A stretch of DNA of 64,000 nucleotides from Christiangramia aestuarii. Its GTDB lineage: Bacteria; Bacteroidota; Bacteroidia; Flavobacteriales; Flavobacteriaceae. Position 1 is the stretch's first letter; every line of letters begins with the position of its first letter. The stretch lies in assembly GCF_009735585.1 (NCBI RefSeq), contig NZ_VJVW01000002.1, positions 1-64,000 of the forward strand, in the 5' to 3' direction. The notes under the pieces were generated by a model. It saw only the letters and a list, made by a program, of their open reading frames with translations, did no database searches and was not told the DNA's origin. A program made the translations under genes and the position numbers. Shown here one piece after another: positions 15,857 to 24,665 of the stretch.

Positions 15857-18052
15857 TTAGTTTGCCACCTGGCTAATAAATTTGATCCGGTATAGTCTCA
15901 GCTCTTCATCGTCGTAATCTCCATCGAATTCTTCCATGGCCTCATCGATCTTATCGGTTTCGGCTTCGAGAAAATATTCATGAATTTCTTCCTGCTGGTC
16001 CTCGTCAAGGATATCATCCAGGTAATAATCAATATTCAATTTGGTTCCGCTATATACAATAGCTTCCATCTCTTTGATAAATTCAGACATTTCCATGCCC
16101 TTGGCCGAAGCAATATCCGGCAACGGCAATTTCCTGTCCACGCTTTGGATAATATAAAGTTTGAGTCCGCTATTGGCACCGGTAGATTTCACCACGAAAT
16201 CATCTGGCCTCACGATATCGTTATCTTCCACATACTTTGAGATAAGCTCTACAAATTCCTTTCCGTATTTTTTGGCCTTTCCCTCTCCTACCCCGTGAAT
16301 ATTGCTCAGCTCTTCGATGGTCACCGGATATTTAAGGGCCATATCTTCTAAAGAAGGGTCCTGGAAGATCACAAAAGGAGGAAGGTCTTTTTTTTTGGCT
16401 ACCTTCTTTCGCAATTCTTTAAGCATCTTGATTAGCTGTTCATCTGCGGCAGCGCCTTTCTTATTAGATTTAATAGTATCCTCGGTAGTATCATTATAGA
16501 TATGATCCTCGGTCATCATAAAGGACTCGGGATTATTAATAAAATCCCGGCCTTTATCGGTTAATTTCACCACACCATAGGTTTCAATATCCTTGCGCAG
16601 GTAACCTGCAACCAGCGCCTGCCGGGCAAGGGCCATCCAGTAATTTGAATCCTGATGGCTGCCATTTCCAAAAAGCGGGTGCGCGTCTGTCTTGTGCGAA
16701 AGGATCACCGCGTTGGCTTTCCCTATAAGCGTTTTTACAATCTCCTTAGATTTATAGAGTTCATTGGTCTCTTTAACCGTTTTCAGCAGGAGTTCAAGGT
16801 CTTCCTTAGCTTCATGCTGCTTCTTCGGATTGCGTACATTATCATCCATGCTTGCACCCTCCCCGGTTTCAGAATCGAATTCCTCACCGAAATAGTGCAA
16901 AATGAATTTTCTCCTGGAGACCGAAGTCTCAGCATATGCTACGACTTCCTGCAAAAGAGCGTGCCCGATTTCCTGCTCGGCCACAGGCTTACCGCTCATG
17001 AACTTCTCCAGTTTCTCAATATCTTTATAAGAGTAGAATGCCAGGCAATGACCTTCTCCTCCATCCCTTCCGGCACGGCCGGTCTCTTGGTAATAACTTT
17101 CAATGCTTTTAGGAATATCGTGATGTATCACAAAACGCACATCGGGTTTATCTATTCCCATCCCGAAGGCGATGGTCGCCACTACCACATCAATATCTTC
17201 CATCAGGAACATATCCTGGTGCTTGGACCTTGTCTTGGCATCCAGCCCGGCATGATAAGGCACGGCCTTGATCCCGTTCACCTGCAGCGTTTGAGCAAGT
17301 TCCTCCACCTTCTTGCGGCTGAGACAATAGATGATCCCCGACTTACCATCATTTTGCTTCACAAAACGGGTAATATCAGCCTCGATATTCTTTGTCTTAG
17401 GCCTTACTTCGTAATACAAGTTAGGTCTGTTAAAACTGGCCTTAAAGGTCTTGGCCCCTGTTATCCCCAGGTTTTTCAAAATATCTTCCTGGACCTTGGG
17501 TGTCGCGGTAGCGGTAAGACCAATCACGGGAATATCGTCACCTATTCTTTTGAGAATATGCCGCAGATTCCTGTATTCGGGCCTGAAATCGTGTCCCCAC
17601 TCACTAATACAGTGAGCTTCATCTACTGCCAGAAAAGATATGGTCTGATCTTTCAGGAAGTCTACGTAGTCTTCTTTGGTAAGAGATTCCGGAGCCACGT
17701 AAAGCAGTTTACAGATCCCGTTCCTGATGTCGCTTTTTACCTGGGCGACTTCGGTTTTATTAAGAGAGGAATTGAGAACATGGGCAACGCCATGCTCCGA
17801 GGAAATGCTGCGTATAGCATCTACCTGGTTTTTCATTAATGCGATAAGGGGCGATACTACAATTGCAGTACCGTCTGATATAAGTGCTGGGAGTTGGTAA
17901 CATAGTGATTTACCTCCGCCAGTTGGCATTACCACGAATGTGTCGTTTCCTTTTACAATACTGGTAATTACTTCTTCCTGAAGCCCCTTAAACTGACTAA
18001 ATCCAAAGTACCTCTTCAGTTCTTTGTGTAAATCAATTTCGGTCAAAGCCAT
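15857..18052 (-). CDS. recQ: RecQ-family ATP-dependent DNA helicase without zinc cysteines
   Basis: 3'-5' helicase of recombination and repair. Walker A TGGGKS (44-49), DEAH (144-147), the aromatic-rich loop after [11 protein letters not shown], motif [14 protein letters not shown] and motif [12 protein letters not shown] are intact. In the zinc-binding subdomain the four conserved cysteines are gone: [18 protein letters not shown] (376-393), then [12 protein letters not shown]. An RQC winged helix and an HRDC domain (about 535-610, with [12 protein letters not shown]) follow. The C-terminal acidic tail is long. 731 residues is longer than the E. coli enzyme. Divergent from kdsD. Confidence 0.94.
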   Translation of the reverse strand: MALTEIDLHKELKRYFGFSQFKGLQEEVITSIVKGNDTFVVMPTGGGKSLCYQLPALISDGTAIVVSPLIALMKNQVDAIRSISSEHGVAHVLNSSLNKTEVAQVKSDIRNGICKLLYVAPESLTKEDYVDFLKDQTISFLAVDEAHCISEWGHDFRPEYRNLRHILKRIGDDIPVIGLTATATPKVQEDILKNLGITGAKTFKASFNRPNLYYEVRPKTKNIEADITRFVKQNDGKSGIIYCLSRKKVEELAQTLQVNGIKAVPYHAGLDAKTRSKHQDMFLMEDIDVVVATIAFGMGIDKPDVRFVIHHDIPKSIESYYQETGRAGRDGGEGHCLAFYSYKDIEKLEKFMSGKPVAEQEIGHALLQEVVAYAETSVSRRKFILHYFGEEFDSETGEGASMDDNVRNPKKQHEAKEDLELLLKTVKETNELYKSKEIVKTLIGKANAVILSHKTDAHPLFGNGSHQDSNYWMALARQALVAGYLRKDIETYGVVKLTDKGRDFINNPESFMMTEDHIYNDTTEDTIKSNKKGAAADEQLIKMLKELRKKVAKKKDLPPFVIFQDPSLEDMALKYPVTIEELSNIHGVGEGKAKKYGKEFVELISKYVEDNDIVRPDDFVVKSTGANSGLKLYIIQSVDRKLPLPDIASAKGMEMSEFIKEMEAIVYSGTKLNIDYYLDDILDEDQQEEIHEYFLEAETDKIDEAMEEFDGDYDDEELRLYRIKFISQVAN

Positions 18053-18056
18053 TCAA

Positions 18057-18082
18057 TTGTGTTACAATTTTACATACATTTG
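18057..18082 (+). promoter_or_regulatory. Candidate kdsD promoter
   Basis: TACATTTG (18075-18082) exactly matches the -7 pattern. A TTG (18057-18059) lies 15 bp upstream, slightly close. Confidence 0.4.
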
Positions 18083-18088
18083 CATTAC

Positions 18089-18118
18089 TAAATATACATA
18101 TTTCTTTAGTACCTGCAA
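18089..18118 (-). promoter_or_regulatory. Candidate recQ promoter
   Basis: Minus-strand TTG (18118-18116), 19 bp, TATATTTA (18096-18089), seven of eight matches to TAnnTTTG context. It overlaps the divergent promoter region of kdsD. Confidence 0.45.
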
Positions 18119-18136
18119 TTCTTAATTTAATCTAAT

Positions 18137-19102
18137 TTGAAACTTAGCGATCAAATCATTTCCTCTGCAAAAGAAACCATTTCCAACGAAGCAGAAGCCA
18201 TTGCCAACCTCCAAAATTTCATAGACGAAGAATTCACCAAGGCGGTAGAAATCATTTACCGGTCTGAAGGTCGTGTGGTGGTTACGGGCATAGGAAAAAG
18301 CGCCATAATCGCTAACAAGATCGTAGCTACTTTGAACTCGACAGGCACTCCTTCTATATTTATGCATGCGGCCGACGCTATACACGGAGACCTTGGCATC
18401 GTTCAGGATAATGATGTGGTGATATGTATTTCAAAGAGCGGGAACAGCCCAGAGATCAAGGTTTTGGTACCCCTCATTAAAAATTTCAATAATACCCTGA
18501 TTGGCCTCACCGCCAATAAAGAGTCTTTTCTTGGCCAGGAAGCAGATTATGTTTTGAACTGTTATGTAGAAAAAGAGGCCTGCCCTAACAATCTGGCCCC
18601 TACAACCAGTACCACGGCGCAAATGGTGATTGGAGATGCGCTGGCGGTTTGCCTTTTGAACCTGAAAGGCTTCAGCAGCAAGGATTTCGCCAAATATCAT
18701 CCAGGAGGAGCTCTGGGTAAAAAACTTTATTTACGGGTAAGCGATATCACTTCACAGAATATGATTCCGCAGGTGAATCCAGAAACTGATGTTGCCAATG
18801 CGATCATCGAAATTTCTGAAAAGATGCTGGGAGTTACCGCAGTTTTGGAAAACGATAAAATCGTTGGTATTATTACCGATGGAGATATTCGAAGAATGCT
18901 TAAGGACCACTCAGAAATAAAAGGCCTGAAAGCGAAAGACATTATGAGCAAAAACCCCAAGACCATAGAACAGGATACCCTGGCCGTAGAGGCACTCGAA
19001 GTTCTGGAAAAGAACCAGATCTCGCAGCTACTGGCGGTAGAAAACGGGAAATATGCCGGTGTGGTTCATCTTCATAACCTAATTAGAGAAGGAATTATAT
19101 AA
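18137..19102 (+). CDS. kdsD: Arabinose-5-phosphate isomerase (KpsF/GutQ family)
   Basis: Interconverts ribulose-5-phosphate and arabinose-5-phosphate, the first committed step toward Kdo for lipopolysaccharide. The N-terminal SIS domain has GIGKSAIIANKIVATLNSTG, HAADAIHGDLG and SKSGNSPE. Two CBS domains form the C-terminal third (about 205-321). It starts at TTG 18137; the next Met is far inside, and the family N-terminus agrees. It overlaps tatC by one base. The company of lptB fits a role in lipid A/LPS supply. Confidence 0.93.
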   Translation: MKLSDQIISSAKETISNEAEAIANLQNFIDEEFTKAVEIIYRSEGRVVVTGIGKSAIIANKIVATLNSTGTPSIFMHAADAIHGDLGIVQDNDVVICISKSGNSPEIKVLVPLIKNFNNTLIGLTANKESFLGQEADYVLNCYVEKEACPNNLAPTTSTTAQMVIGDALAVCLLNLKGFSSKDFAKYHPGGALGKKLYLRVSDITSQNMIPQVNPETDVANAIIEISEKMLGVTAVLENDKIVGIITDGDIRRMLKDHSEIKGLKAKDIMSKNPKTIEQDTLAVEALEVLEKNQISQLLAVENGKYAGVVHLHNLIREGII

Positions 19103-19935
19103 TGGAAAGAATTGCGCCCCAACAGGAACCCGGAGAAGAAATGTCCTTTCTGGACCATCTCGAAGAATTAAGATGGCATTTAATAAGATCGGTTCTGGCA
19201 GTAGTGATCGCCGGCACGATCGCTTTTTTATTCAAAAGTTTTATTTTCGACGTGCTGTTGTTTGGCCCCGCCAACGGAGATTTCTTTTCATACAGGGTCC
19301 TGTGTAAATTATCCGGATTCTTCGGCATAGATGGTGGATTCTGTAATACCGAAATGCCCTTCAGGATACAAAGTAGAACCATGGGCGGACAATTCTCGGC
19401 CCACGTCTGGACCTCCATAACCGCCGGTTTCATTATTGCTTTTCCTTATGTTATCTATGAATTCTGGAAGTTCGTAGCCCCGGCCATGCACAGCCATGAA
19501 CGCAGGCACGCGAAAGGATTCATCTTTGTTACCTCGATATTGTTCTTTTTGGGGGTTTTGTTTGGTTACTACGTGGTTACACCGCTATCCATAAACTTCC
19601 TGGGGAAATATCAGGTAAGTGAAACGGTCTTTAATGACTTCGATCTGAGCAGTTATATAAGCCTGGTAAGAGCCTCAACGCTCGCCAGCGGACTTATCTT
19701 TGAGCTGCCCATCGTAATATATTTCCTTACAAAAGTTGGAGTCGTAACTCCTCAATTCTTAAAGACTTACAGAAAATATGCCCTGGTAATTGTTTTGATC
19801 CTGTCAGCAATTATAACCCCACCCGACATAGTAAGTCAGATTATTGTTGCTATACCCGTGCTGATCCTTTATGAGGTGAGTATCATCATTTCAAAGATCA
19901 TGTACAGAAAAGAAGAAGAAAAATTAAAAAGTTAA
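19102..19935 (+). CDS. tatC: Sec-independent translocase subunit TatC
   Basis: Six-helix membrane protein that recognises twin-arginine signal peptides. It begins with the classical MSFLDHLEELRWHLIRS segment (starting at residue 14), followed by hydrophobic segments and the conserved FPYVIYEFWKFVAPAMHSHER. A loop of about 35 residues (CKLSGFFGIDGGFC) in the first periplasmic region is larger than in E. coli. Length 277. Genes for TatA/B are not in the window. Confidence 0.95.
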   Translation: MERIAPQQEPGEEMSFLDHLEELRWHLIRSVLAVVIAGTIAFLFKSFIFDVLLFGPANGDFFSYRVLCKLSGFFGIDGGFCNTEMPFRIQSRTMGGQFSAHVWTSITAGFIIAFPYVIYEFWKFVAPAMHSHERRHAKGFIFVTSILFFLGVLFGYYVVTPLSINFLGKYQVSETVFNDFDLSSYISLVRASTLASGLIFELPIVIYFLTKVGVVTPQFLKTYRKYALVIVLILSAIITPPDIVSQIIVAIPVLILYEVSIIISKIMYRKEEEKLKS

Positions 19936-19938
19936 GCT

Positions 19939-20289
19939 ATGATCGATAAGGTAGACGAATTCAATTCGTACCGCGCAAAAATGAACGACAAGATATTGTC
20001 TGAAAATAACAAGGTTCTAAAACGTATCTTCAACCTTGATACAAATGCCTTTACTGAAGGTGCCCTGGATAAGAGAACCAAGGAACTTCTTGGACTGGTC
20101 GCATCTTTGGTGCTTAGGTGTGATGACTGTGTGAAATACCATTTAGAATCCAGCCATAGATCTGGAGTAAAGAGAGAAGAAGTTATGGAAACCCTGAGCA
20201 TAGGAACGCTCATTGGAGGCACCATTGTGATCCCACATTTAAGAAGAGCTTTTGAATACTGGGAGGCGTTAGAGGGTTCTGAAAACTAA
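19939..20289 (+). CDS. AhpD-like carboxymuconolactone decarboxylase-family protein
   Basis: A 116-residue single-domain protein with the AhpD-type redox motif C61-D-D-C64 followed by H68 in RCDDCVKYH. That motif points to a thiol-based peroxidase or disulfide role rather than lactone decarboxylation. It follows tatC by 3 nt in the same operon. Its end overlaps the convergent sulfotransferase gene by 4 nt. Confidence 0.88.
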   Translation: MIDKVDEFNSYRAKMNDKILSENNKVLKRIFNLDTNAFTEGALDKRTKELLGLVASLVLRCDDCVKYHLESSHRSGVKREEVMETLSIGTLIGGTIVIPHLRRAFEYWEALEGSEN

Positions 20290-21089
20290 TTGATGTAACC
20301 TAGTTTTTTCCTAAATTTCTTTGATCCAAGTTCAATCCCTTTTCTATGAAGATAAGGGATTTTTTTTCTTGAAATTGGATTGAATTTTTCAGTTCTTTTT
20401 TTAGTATCCCAAATGCCTTTACCCCCTGTTTCTTCTTTGTGGAAGGATGTATTTATAACAGAAATTTCATCAATTTGATTTTTAAAATCCTGTACGGTTA
20501 TCGACGAATTAAAGATTTCTAATATTTTTCCAAGTTCTTCATTATTTCGCCTTACAACATCTTCATATTTAATTACATAATAATCTTCAATATTCTTAGG
20601 AATTGTTTTCATAAACTGATTGGAATAATTTTTACTATAATAGTACGAGTATAAACCCGTCTTATATCCAATTTTTTTAATATAGTTTTTGAAACCAGAT
20701 TTATGATAAAATCGCATTCCTTTAAATATCGAAACTAGAGTATCTCTTGGGTCTCTAAACATTAATATATGGTACTCATTAGGAAAAACCAGCTTTAAAT
20801 ATTCGACCCCGACCTGGTTTGTATCTTTGATTAAAAGGTAATCAGCTGAAAAGCTATCTGCAATTGTTTCTCGCATATTATCAATAAAAAGTGAATCCAT
20901 AAATTTCAATGCTGACTTATTAAGATTCAATTTTTTTCTCAGGTCATAATAAGAATTTAAAAAAAGGGAAAGCCTGGTTTCGGCATGGGAATGAGGAATC
21001 ACCTCGCAATTTGACGCTATTTTTAAAACCTGGGCAATAAAGTTATGCCCTGTTCTTGGAGAATATGAATTTAAAAAGATTATTTTCAT
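20286..21089 (-). CDS. Sulfotransferase-family protein inserted between core genes
   Basis: Predicted PAPS-dependent sulfotransferase, 267 residues. The 5'-phosphosulfate loop resembles SPRTGHNF (10-17) at the extreme N-terminus. The 3'-phosphate motif is FRDPRDTLVS (111-120). The middle is Tyr/Lys/Asn-rich and AT-rich, unlike the neighbouring kdsD-tatC-lptB genes. It points against them and overlaps the AhpD-like gene end by 4 nt. It is probably a polysaccharide-locus gene that moved into this cluster. The acceptor is unknown. Confidence 0.72.
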   Translation of the reverse strand: MKIIFLNSYSPRTGHNFIAQVLKIASNCEVIPHSHAETRLSLFLNSYYDLRKKLNLNKSALKFMDSLFIDNMRETIADSFSADYLLIKDTNQVGVEYLKLVFPNEYHILMFRDPRDTLVSIFKGMRFYHKSGFKNYIKKIGYKTGLYSYYYSKNYSNQFMKTIPKNIEDYYVIKYEDVVRRNNEELGKILEIFNSSITVQDFKNQIDEISVINTSFHKEETGGKGIWDTKKRTEKFNPISRKKIPYLHRKGIELGSKKFRKKLGYIN

Positions 21090-21103
21090 TAATTCTATAA
21101 TTC

Positions 21104-21111
21104 TATCTTTG
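21104..21111 (+). promoter_or_regulatory. -7 element for lptB
   Basis: TATCTTTG exactly matches TAnnTTTG, 56 nt before the lptB start. A T-rich -33 region (TTTTC) lies about 18 bp upstream. It may give lptB its own promoter after separation from the tatC operon. Confidence 0.45.
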
Positions 21112-21166
21112 GAAACTATTTAAGTCGTGAAAATACGATTTTAAGATTTTATGCTAAATATTTCAT

Positions 21167-21907
21167 ATGAAGTTACGTGCTGAAAAACTTGTAAAAACCT
21201 ATAAAGGAAGGGATGTTGTTAAAGGAATTTCGGTAGAAGTGAACCAGGGAGAGATCGTTGGTCTGCTTGGGCCTAACGGAGCCGGAAAAACCACTTCCTT
21301 CTATATGATCGTAGGTTTGATCAAGCCTAATAGCGGAAATATCATCCTGGACAAGGTAAATATCACCAAATATCCAATGTATAAAAGAGCACAGCACGGT
21401 ATTGGATATCTGGCCCAGGAAGCTTCGGTTTTCAGAAAACTGAGTATCGAAGACAACATTATGAGTGTCCTTGAACTTACCAAGCTTTCCAAAAAGGAAA
21501 GACAAATGAAAATGGAGTCACTTATCGAGGAGTTCGGTTTGAACCATATTCGTAAAAACCGGGGTGACCTATTAAGCGGTGGGGAAAGAAGAAGGACCGA
21601 GATCGCGCGGGCGCTGGCTACCGACCCTAAATTCATTCTCCTAGATGAACCATTCGCCGGGGTAGACCCTGTGGCCGTTGAAGATATTCAGCGAATCGTA
21701 GCCCAATTGAAGAATAAAAATATCGGTATCCTTATTACCGACCATAACGTTCAGGAGACCCTGGCTATTACAGACAGGACCTACCTGATGTTCGAAGGAA
21801 GTATCCTTAAACATGGAATTCCGGAAGAACTCGCCGAGGATGAAATGGTAAGAAAAGTATACCTTGGACAGAACTTCGAGTTGAGAAAGAAGAAGTTATT
21901 CAATTAA
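21167..21907 (+). CDS. lptB: LPS export ABC transporter ATP-binding protein
   Basis: Cytoplasmic ATPase that powers the LptFG permease in extracting lipopolysaccharide from the inner membrane. Walker A is GPNGAGKTT, the signature is [16 protein letters not shown], and Walker [14 protein letters not shown] is followed by the switch His in ITDHNVQE. The 246 residues match LptB. Its permease partner is encoded at 10.8 kb. Confidence 0.95.
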   Translation: MKLRAEKLVKTYKGRDVVKGISVEVNQGEIVGLLGPNGAGKTTSFYMIVGLIKPNSGNIILDKVNITKYPMYKRAQHGIGYLAQEASVFRKLSIEDNIMSVLELTKLSKKERQMKMESLIEEFGLNHIRKNRGDLLSGGERRRTEIARALATDPKFILLDEPFAGVDPVAVEDIQRIVAQLKNKNIGILITDHNVQETLAITDRTYLMFEGSILKHGIPEELAEDEMVRKVYLGQNFELRKKKLFN

Positions 21908-21929
21908 CAATTTAACTATAGGGCTATAA

Positions 21930-23777
21930 ATGAAATTCCTTTTCACCAATAAAGAAATTGACCATAGCCTATCGAAGGATTTTCAGAACCTCATTAAAGT
22001 AAAGCTCGGAAACTTCTCCGCTTTAATTAACGATACTGCTACTGTTAGCGAAAAAGATAATCTCATAGGTATAACAAATGGATACCTAAGAAATTATCAT
22101 CACGAAGGTCTTGAGGACCAAAAAACCTCAGCCGAAAAACATGTATTTGAAAATTGGCCAGTAAAAAAAAATATTACGGGCAGTTTTTCTACTTTAATCT
22201 ACGATACTTTATCCTCAGAAATTGTAGTTACATCAGACCTTTGTAATATTTACCCAATATATTATCTGAAAACAGAAGAGTACTTTTTTATTTCCAATAG
22301 CATAATTTTAATGGGCAGATACTCAAAAGCCCAACTGGATAAAACCGGAATTTTTCAAAGAGCTGTCGGCCCAAATTTCAGTAATATTGGTTCAAGAACC
22401 ATTTTAGAAAATTGCAAAAGGTTATTGCCAGGTGAATGGCTTAAATTTTCTAGCCAGGGAGAAATCATCGAAAAGAAATATGACAATTCCTTATATTCAA
22501 ATTTAGGATCTGTAAGCACGAAACCGAGTGATTTAAAAAAATACTGGGAACAATATAAAAAAGAGGTAAACTTGTGCCTTCAGGAATTCAAGCAAGTTAA
22601 TATTGCCTTAAGCGGAGGAATAGATAGTCGTATTGCATTAGGGGCTATACCTATGGATCGCAAAATTTCAGCCAGAACTTTTGGAAACTCGAAAAATTAT
22701 GAAAGTAAAATAGCTGAAAAACTAGCTAAAAGGAAAGGTGCTAAACATCAAACCTATTTTGATCCCAAACAGTATTTCCCAAAAAAATCTGTTTTGAAGG
22801 ATTATATCCGGGAAACAGAATCTTTAAAATTGAATTCATGGTTGGAAATTTTAGAAAATATAGAAATAGAGAATAAAGAGCCTATATTACTCGGTGAATT
22901 ATGTGAAGCTTTACCGGCAAGAAATATCAAGAAATTCAATTCCAGTAAATTCCGGAATAAGAACTTTTTTAAATATTATATCAAGAATGCCTCTTTTGAT
23001 TTCACTCCATCGAATCCTGAAGATTTCAATAATTGGCAAAGTCAAAAGATAAAACGAATTATTTCCTGGCATGACGATAATTGGTTTAAAAAGTTAGGAT
23101 TCGAAAAACATAAGAGTGAAATCATTGATGAGACCATCCAGGATACACACCAAATTTTGAAAAGGATTGAATCTCATAACTTACCATATATCGAACTATA
23201 TGATGAATTATTTTCCTGGTTCACATTCACAAGAATGGAGCTCTCACGGCAGGTAAATATTTGCAATGAGAAATTCTATGCTTTCAGTCCTGGCATGTCC
23301 ATTCAAATGTTGAGATTGACCTCAAACATTCATCCAAACGATAGGCTTTATTATAGATTCGCAAACAGGTTAATGAAGGAAATTCCTGATTTAAAGATGT
23401 TCTCAAAAGTTCCTACTAGCCAGATCCCCCTAATCCCTCAAGGTTCTCCGAATATTATTAAAATTCCCATTTGGGGACTAAGATCAAAAATCGATGATTA
23501 TTTCGTTAAGCGCCTTATGAAAACTCAGGATCAGAATAAACGTTATAGGTTATTCAAATCTATCAACTGGGTCAAAGTTTATCAACAAAAAAATATGCTG
23601 AATAATATACAGGCATATTATTCCAGGAATCATCTTTCAAAATCCTATTTTGAAATCTACTATGACGTAGCCAAAAGACGAAAAGAACTTATTAATTGGC
23701 CATTTGCAAATATGGACATTATTAGCGGTGCCTCTCTAAACGTAGAATTAGATTTAATTAAGAACCCACCTGACTGA
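21930..23777 (+). CDS. Asparagine-synthase-like protein lacking the glutaminase cysteine
   Basis: 615-residue relative of class II asparagine synthases. The synthetase half has the PP-loop LSGGIDSR (227-234). The N-terminus is MKFLFTNKEID, not MCG, so the Cys nucleophile that releases ammonia from glutamine is absent, although GSFSTLIYD and PGEW echo the Ntn fold. It could use free ammonia or catalyse another adenylation. The coding sequence is AT-rich and Asn/Lys-rich, like the polysaccharide genes. It starts 22 nt after lptB and overlaps the convergent pssA end by 20 nt. Confidence 0.78.
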   Translation: MKFLFTNKEIDHSLSKDFQNLIKVKLGNFSALINDTATVSEKDNLIGITNGYLRNYHHEGLEDQKTSAEKHVFENWPVKKNITGSFSTLIYDTLSSEIVVTSDLCNIYPIYYLKTEEYFFISNSIILMGRYSKAQLDKTGIFQRAVGPNFSNIGSRTILENCKRLLPGEWLKFSSQGEIIEKKYDNSLYSNLGSVSTKPSDLKKYWEQYKKEVNLCLQEFKQVNIALSGGIDSRIALGAIPMDRKISARTFGNSKNYESKIAEKLAKRKGAKHQTYFDPKQYFPKKSVLKDYIRETESLKLNSWLEILENIEIENKEPILLGELCEALPARNIKKFNSSKFRNKNFFKYYIKNASFDFTPSNPEDFNNWQSQKIKRIISWHDDNWFKKLGFEKHKSEIIDETIQDTHQILKRIESHNLPYIELYDELFSWFTFTRMELSRQVNICNEKFYAFSPGMSIQMLRLTSNIHPNDRLYYRFANRLMKEIPDLKMFSKVPTSQIPLIPQGSPNIIKIPIWGLRSKIDDYFVKRLMKTQDQNKRYRLFKSINWVKVYQQKNMLNNIQAYYSRNHLSKSYFEIYYDVAKRRKELINWPFANMDIISGASLNVELDLIKNPPD

Positions 23778-24516
23778 ATCCTCTATTTGAAAGCATAGAT
23801 AGAATTACATAAAACAATATTATAACCGGAATTGCAATAAACTTCAGGAATATCACCAGGATTATACAACTCAGTATAAAAAAGTACCTCATCTTATTTT
23901 CCTGGAAACCCCAGTCAGAAAACTTAAGGGCAAACAAGGGCAGTTCAGCATTCAGCAGATAACAGCTAACCAGGGTTAGACCTACCAGGAACCATTCATT
24001 CAATAAAAGTCCTGAGATAAAGGGACTGGGCTGGTAAGTAAGGATTAGAGGTAAACTCAGGATCAGCAAGGCGTTTGCCGGAGTAGGCAGCCCTATAAAC
24101 GAATCTGTTTGTCTTTCATCTACGTTAAATTTGGCCAGTCTGTAGGCTGAAGCCAGGATGATGAGCAACCCTATCAAAGCAAATGGTTTTAACTGGACAT
24201 CGAAAACCCCGGAATTCCAGTCGGTTCCCATGCCTCCCTCTGCAGGCAAGGCTTTGGTAAGCAATTGATACATCACGATCCCAGGAACCACACCGCTGGT
24301 TACTACATCTGCCAGGGAATCTAACTGAAGCCCTACTTCACTTTTCACGTCCAGCAATCTGGCGGCCAGGCCATCGAAGAAATCAAAAAAAATTCCCGCT
24401 GCTACAAAAATGGCGGCAAGGATGAGATTCCCTTTTACAGCAAAAATTACGGCCAGACTGCCGCTGAAAAGGTTCAACAGGGTAATGATATTTGGGATGT
24501 GTCGTTTTATGCCCAT
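23758..24516 (-). CDS. pssA: CDP-diacylglycerol-serine O-phosphatidyltransferase
   Basis: Membrane enzyme that makes phosphatidylserine, precursor of phosphatidylethanolamine. The CDP-alcohol phosphotransferase motif appears as DFFDGLAARLLD followed by GLQLDSLAD, with the expected Asp residues. Seven or so hydrophobic segments fill the 252 residues. The start MGIKRHIPNIITLLNLFSG is typical. Its last 20 nt overlap the opposing asparagine-synthase-like gene. Confidence 0.93.
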   Translation of the reverse strand: MGIKRHIPNIITLLNLFSGSLAVIFAVKGNLILAAIFVAAGIFFDFFDGLAARLLDVKSEVGLQLDSLADVVTSGVVPGIVMYQLLTKALPAEGGMGTDWNSGVFDVQLKPFALIGLLIILASAYRLAKFNVDERQTDSFIGLPTPANALLILSLPLILTYQPSPFISGLLLNEWFLVGLTLVSCYLLNAELPLFALKFSDWGFQENKMRYFFILSCIILVIFLKFIAIPVIILFYVILSMLSNRGFSQVGS

Positions 24517-24640
24517 GGATGCTATCTTTTAAAAGTACTAATCTAGCATTTTGAAATGAATATCCTCCAAAAATTATGTTATTCCGGGTTCATCAACTGC
24601 TTTGCTAAAGTATTCCTAATGCCGGTTTACAGAAGTTTCC

Positions 24641-24648
24641 TATTTTTG
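24641..24648 (+). promoter_or_regulatory. -7 element for lnt
   Basis: TATTTTTG exactly matches TAnnTTTG, 17 nt before the lnt start, giving a very short leader. No clear -33 TTG at the usual distance. Confidence 0.4.
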
Positions 24649-24665
24649 GGCAGAGCCCAATTTTA

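Noticed and set aside
16655-17839. 394-residue open frame on the plus strand
   Set aside because: It lies fully antisense to recQ, has no recognisable domain, and recQ shows all helicase motifs.
18090-21910. Bacterial defence or mobile island around the sulfotransferase at 20286
   Set aside because: No integrase, transposase, direct repeats or tRNA end is present; a single gene insertion is a simpler explanation.
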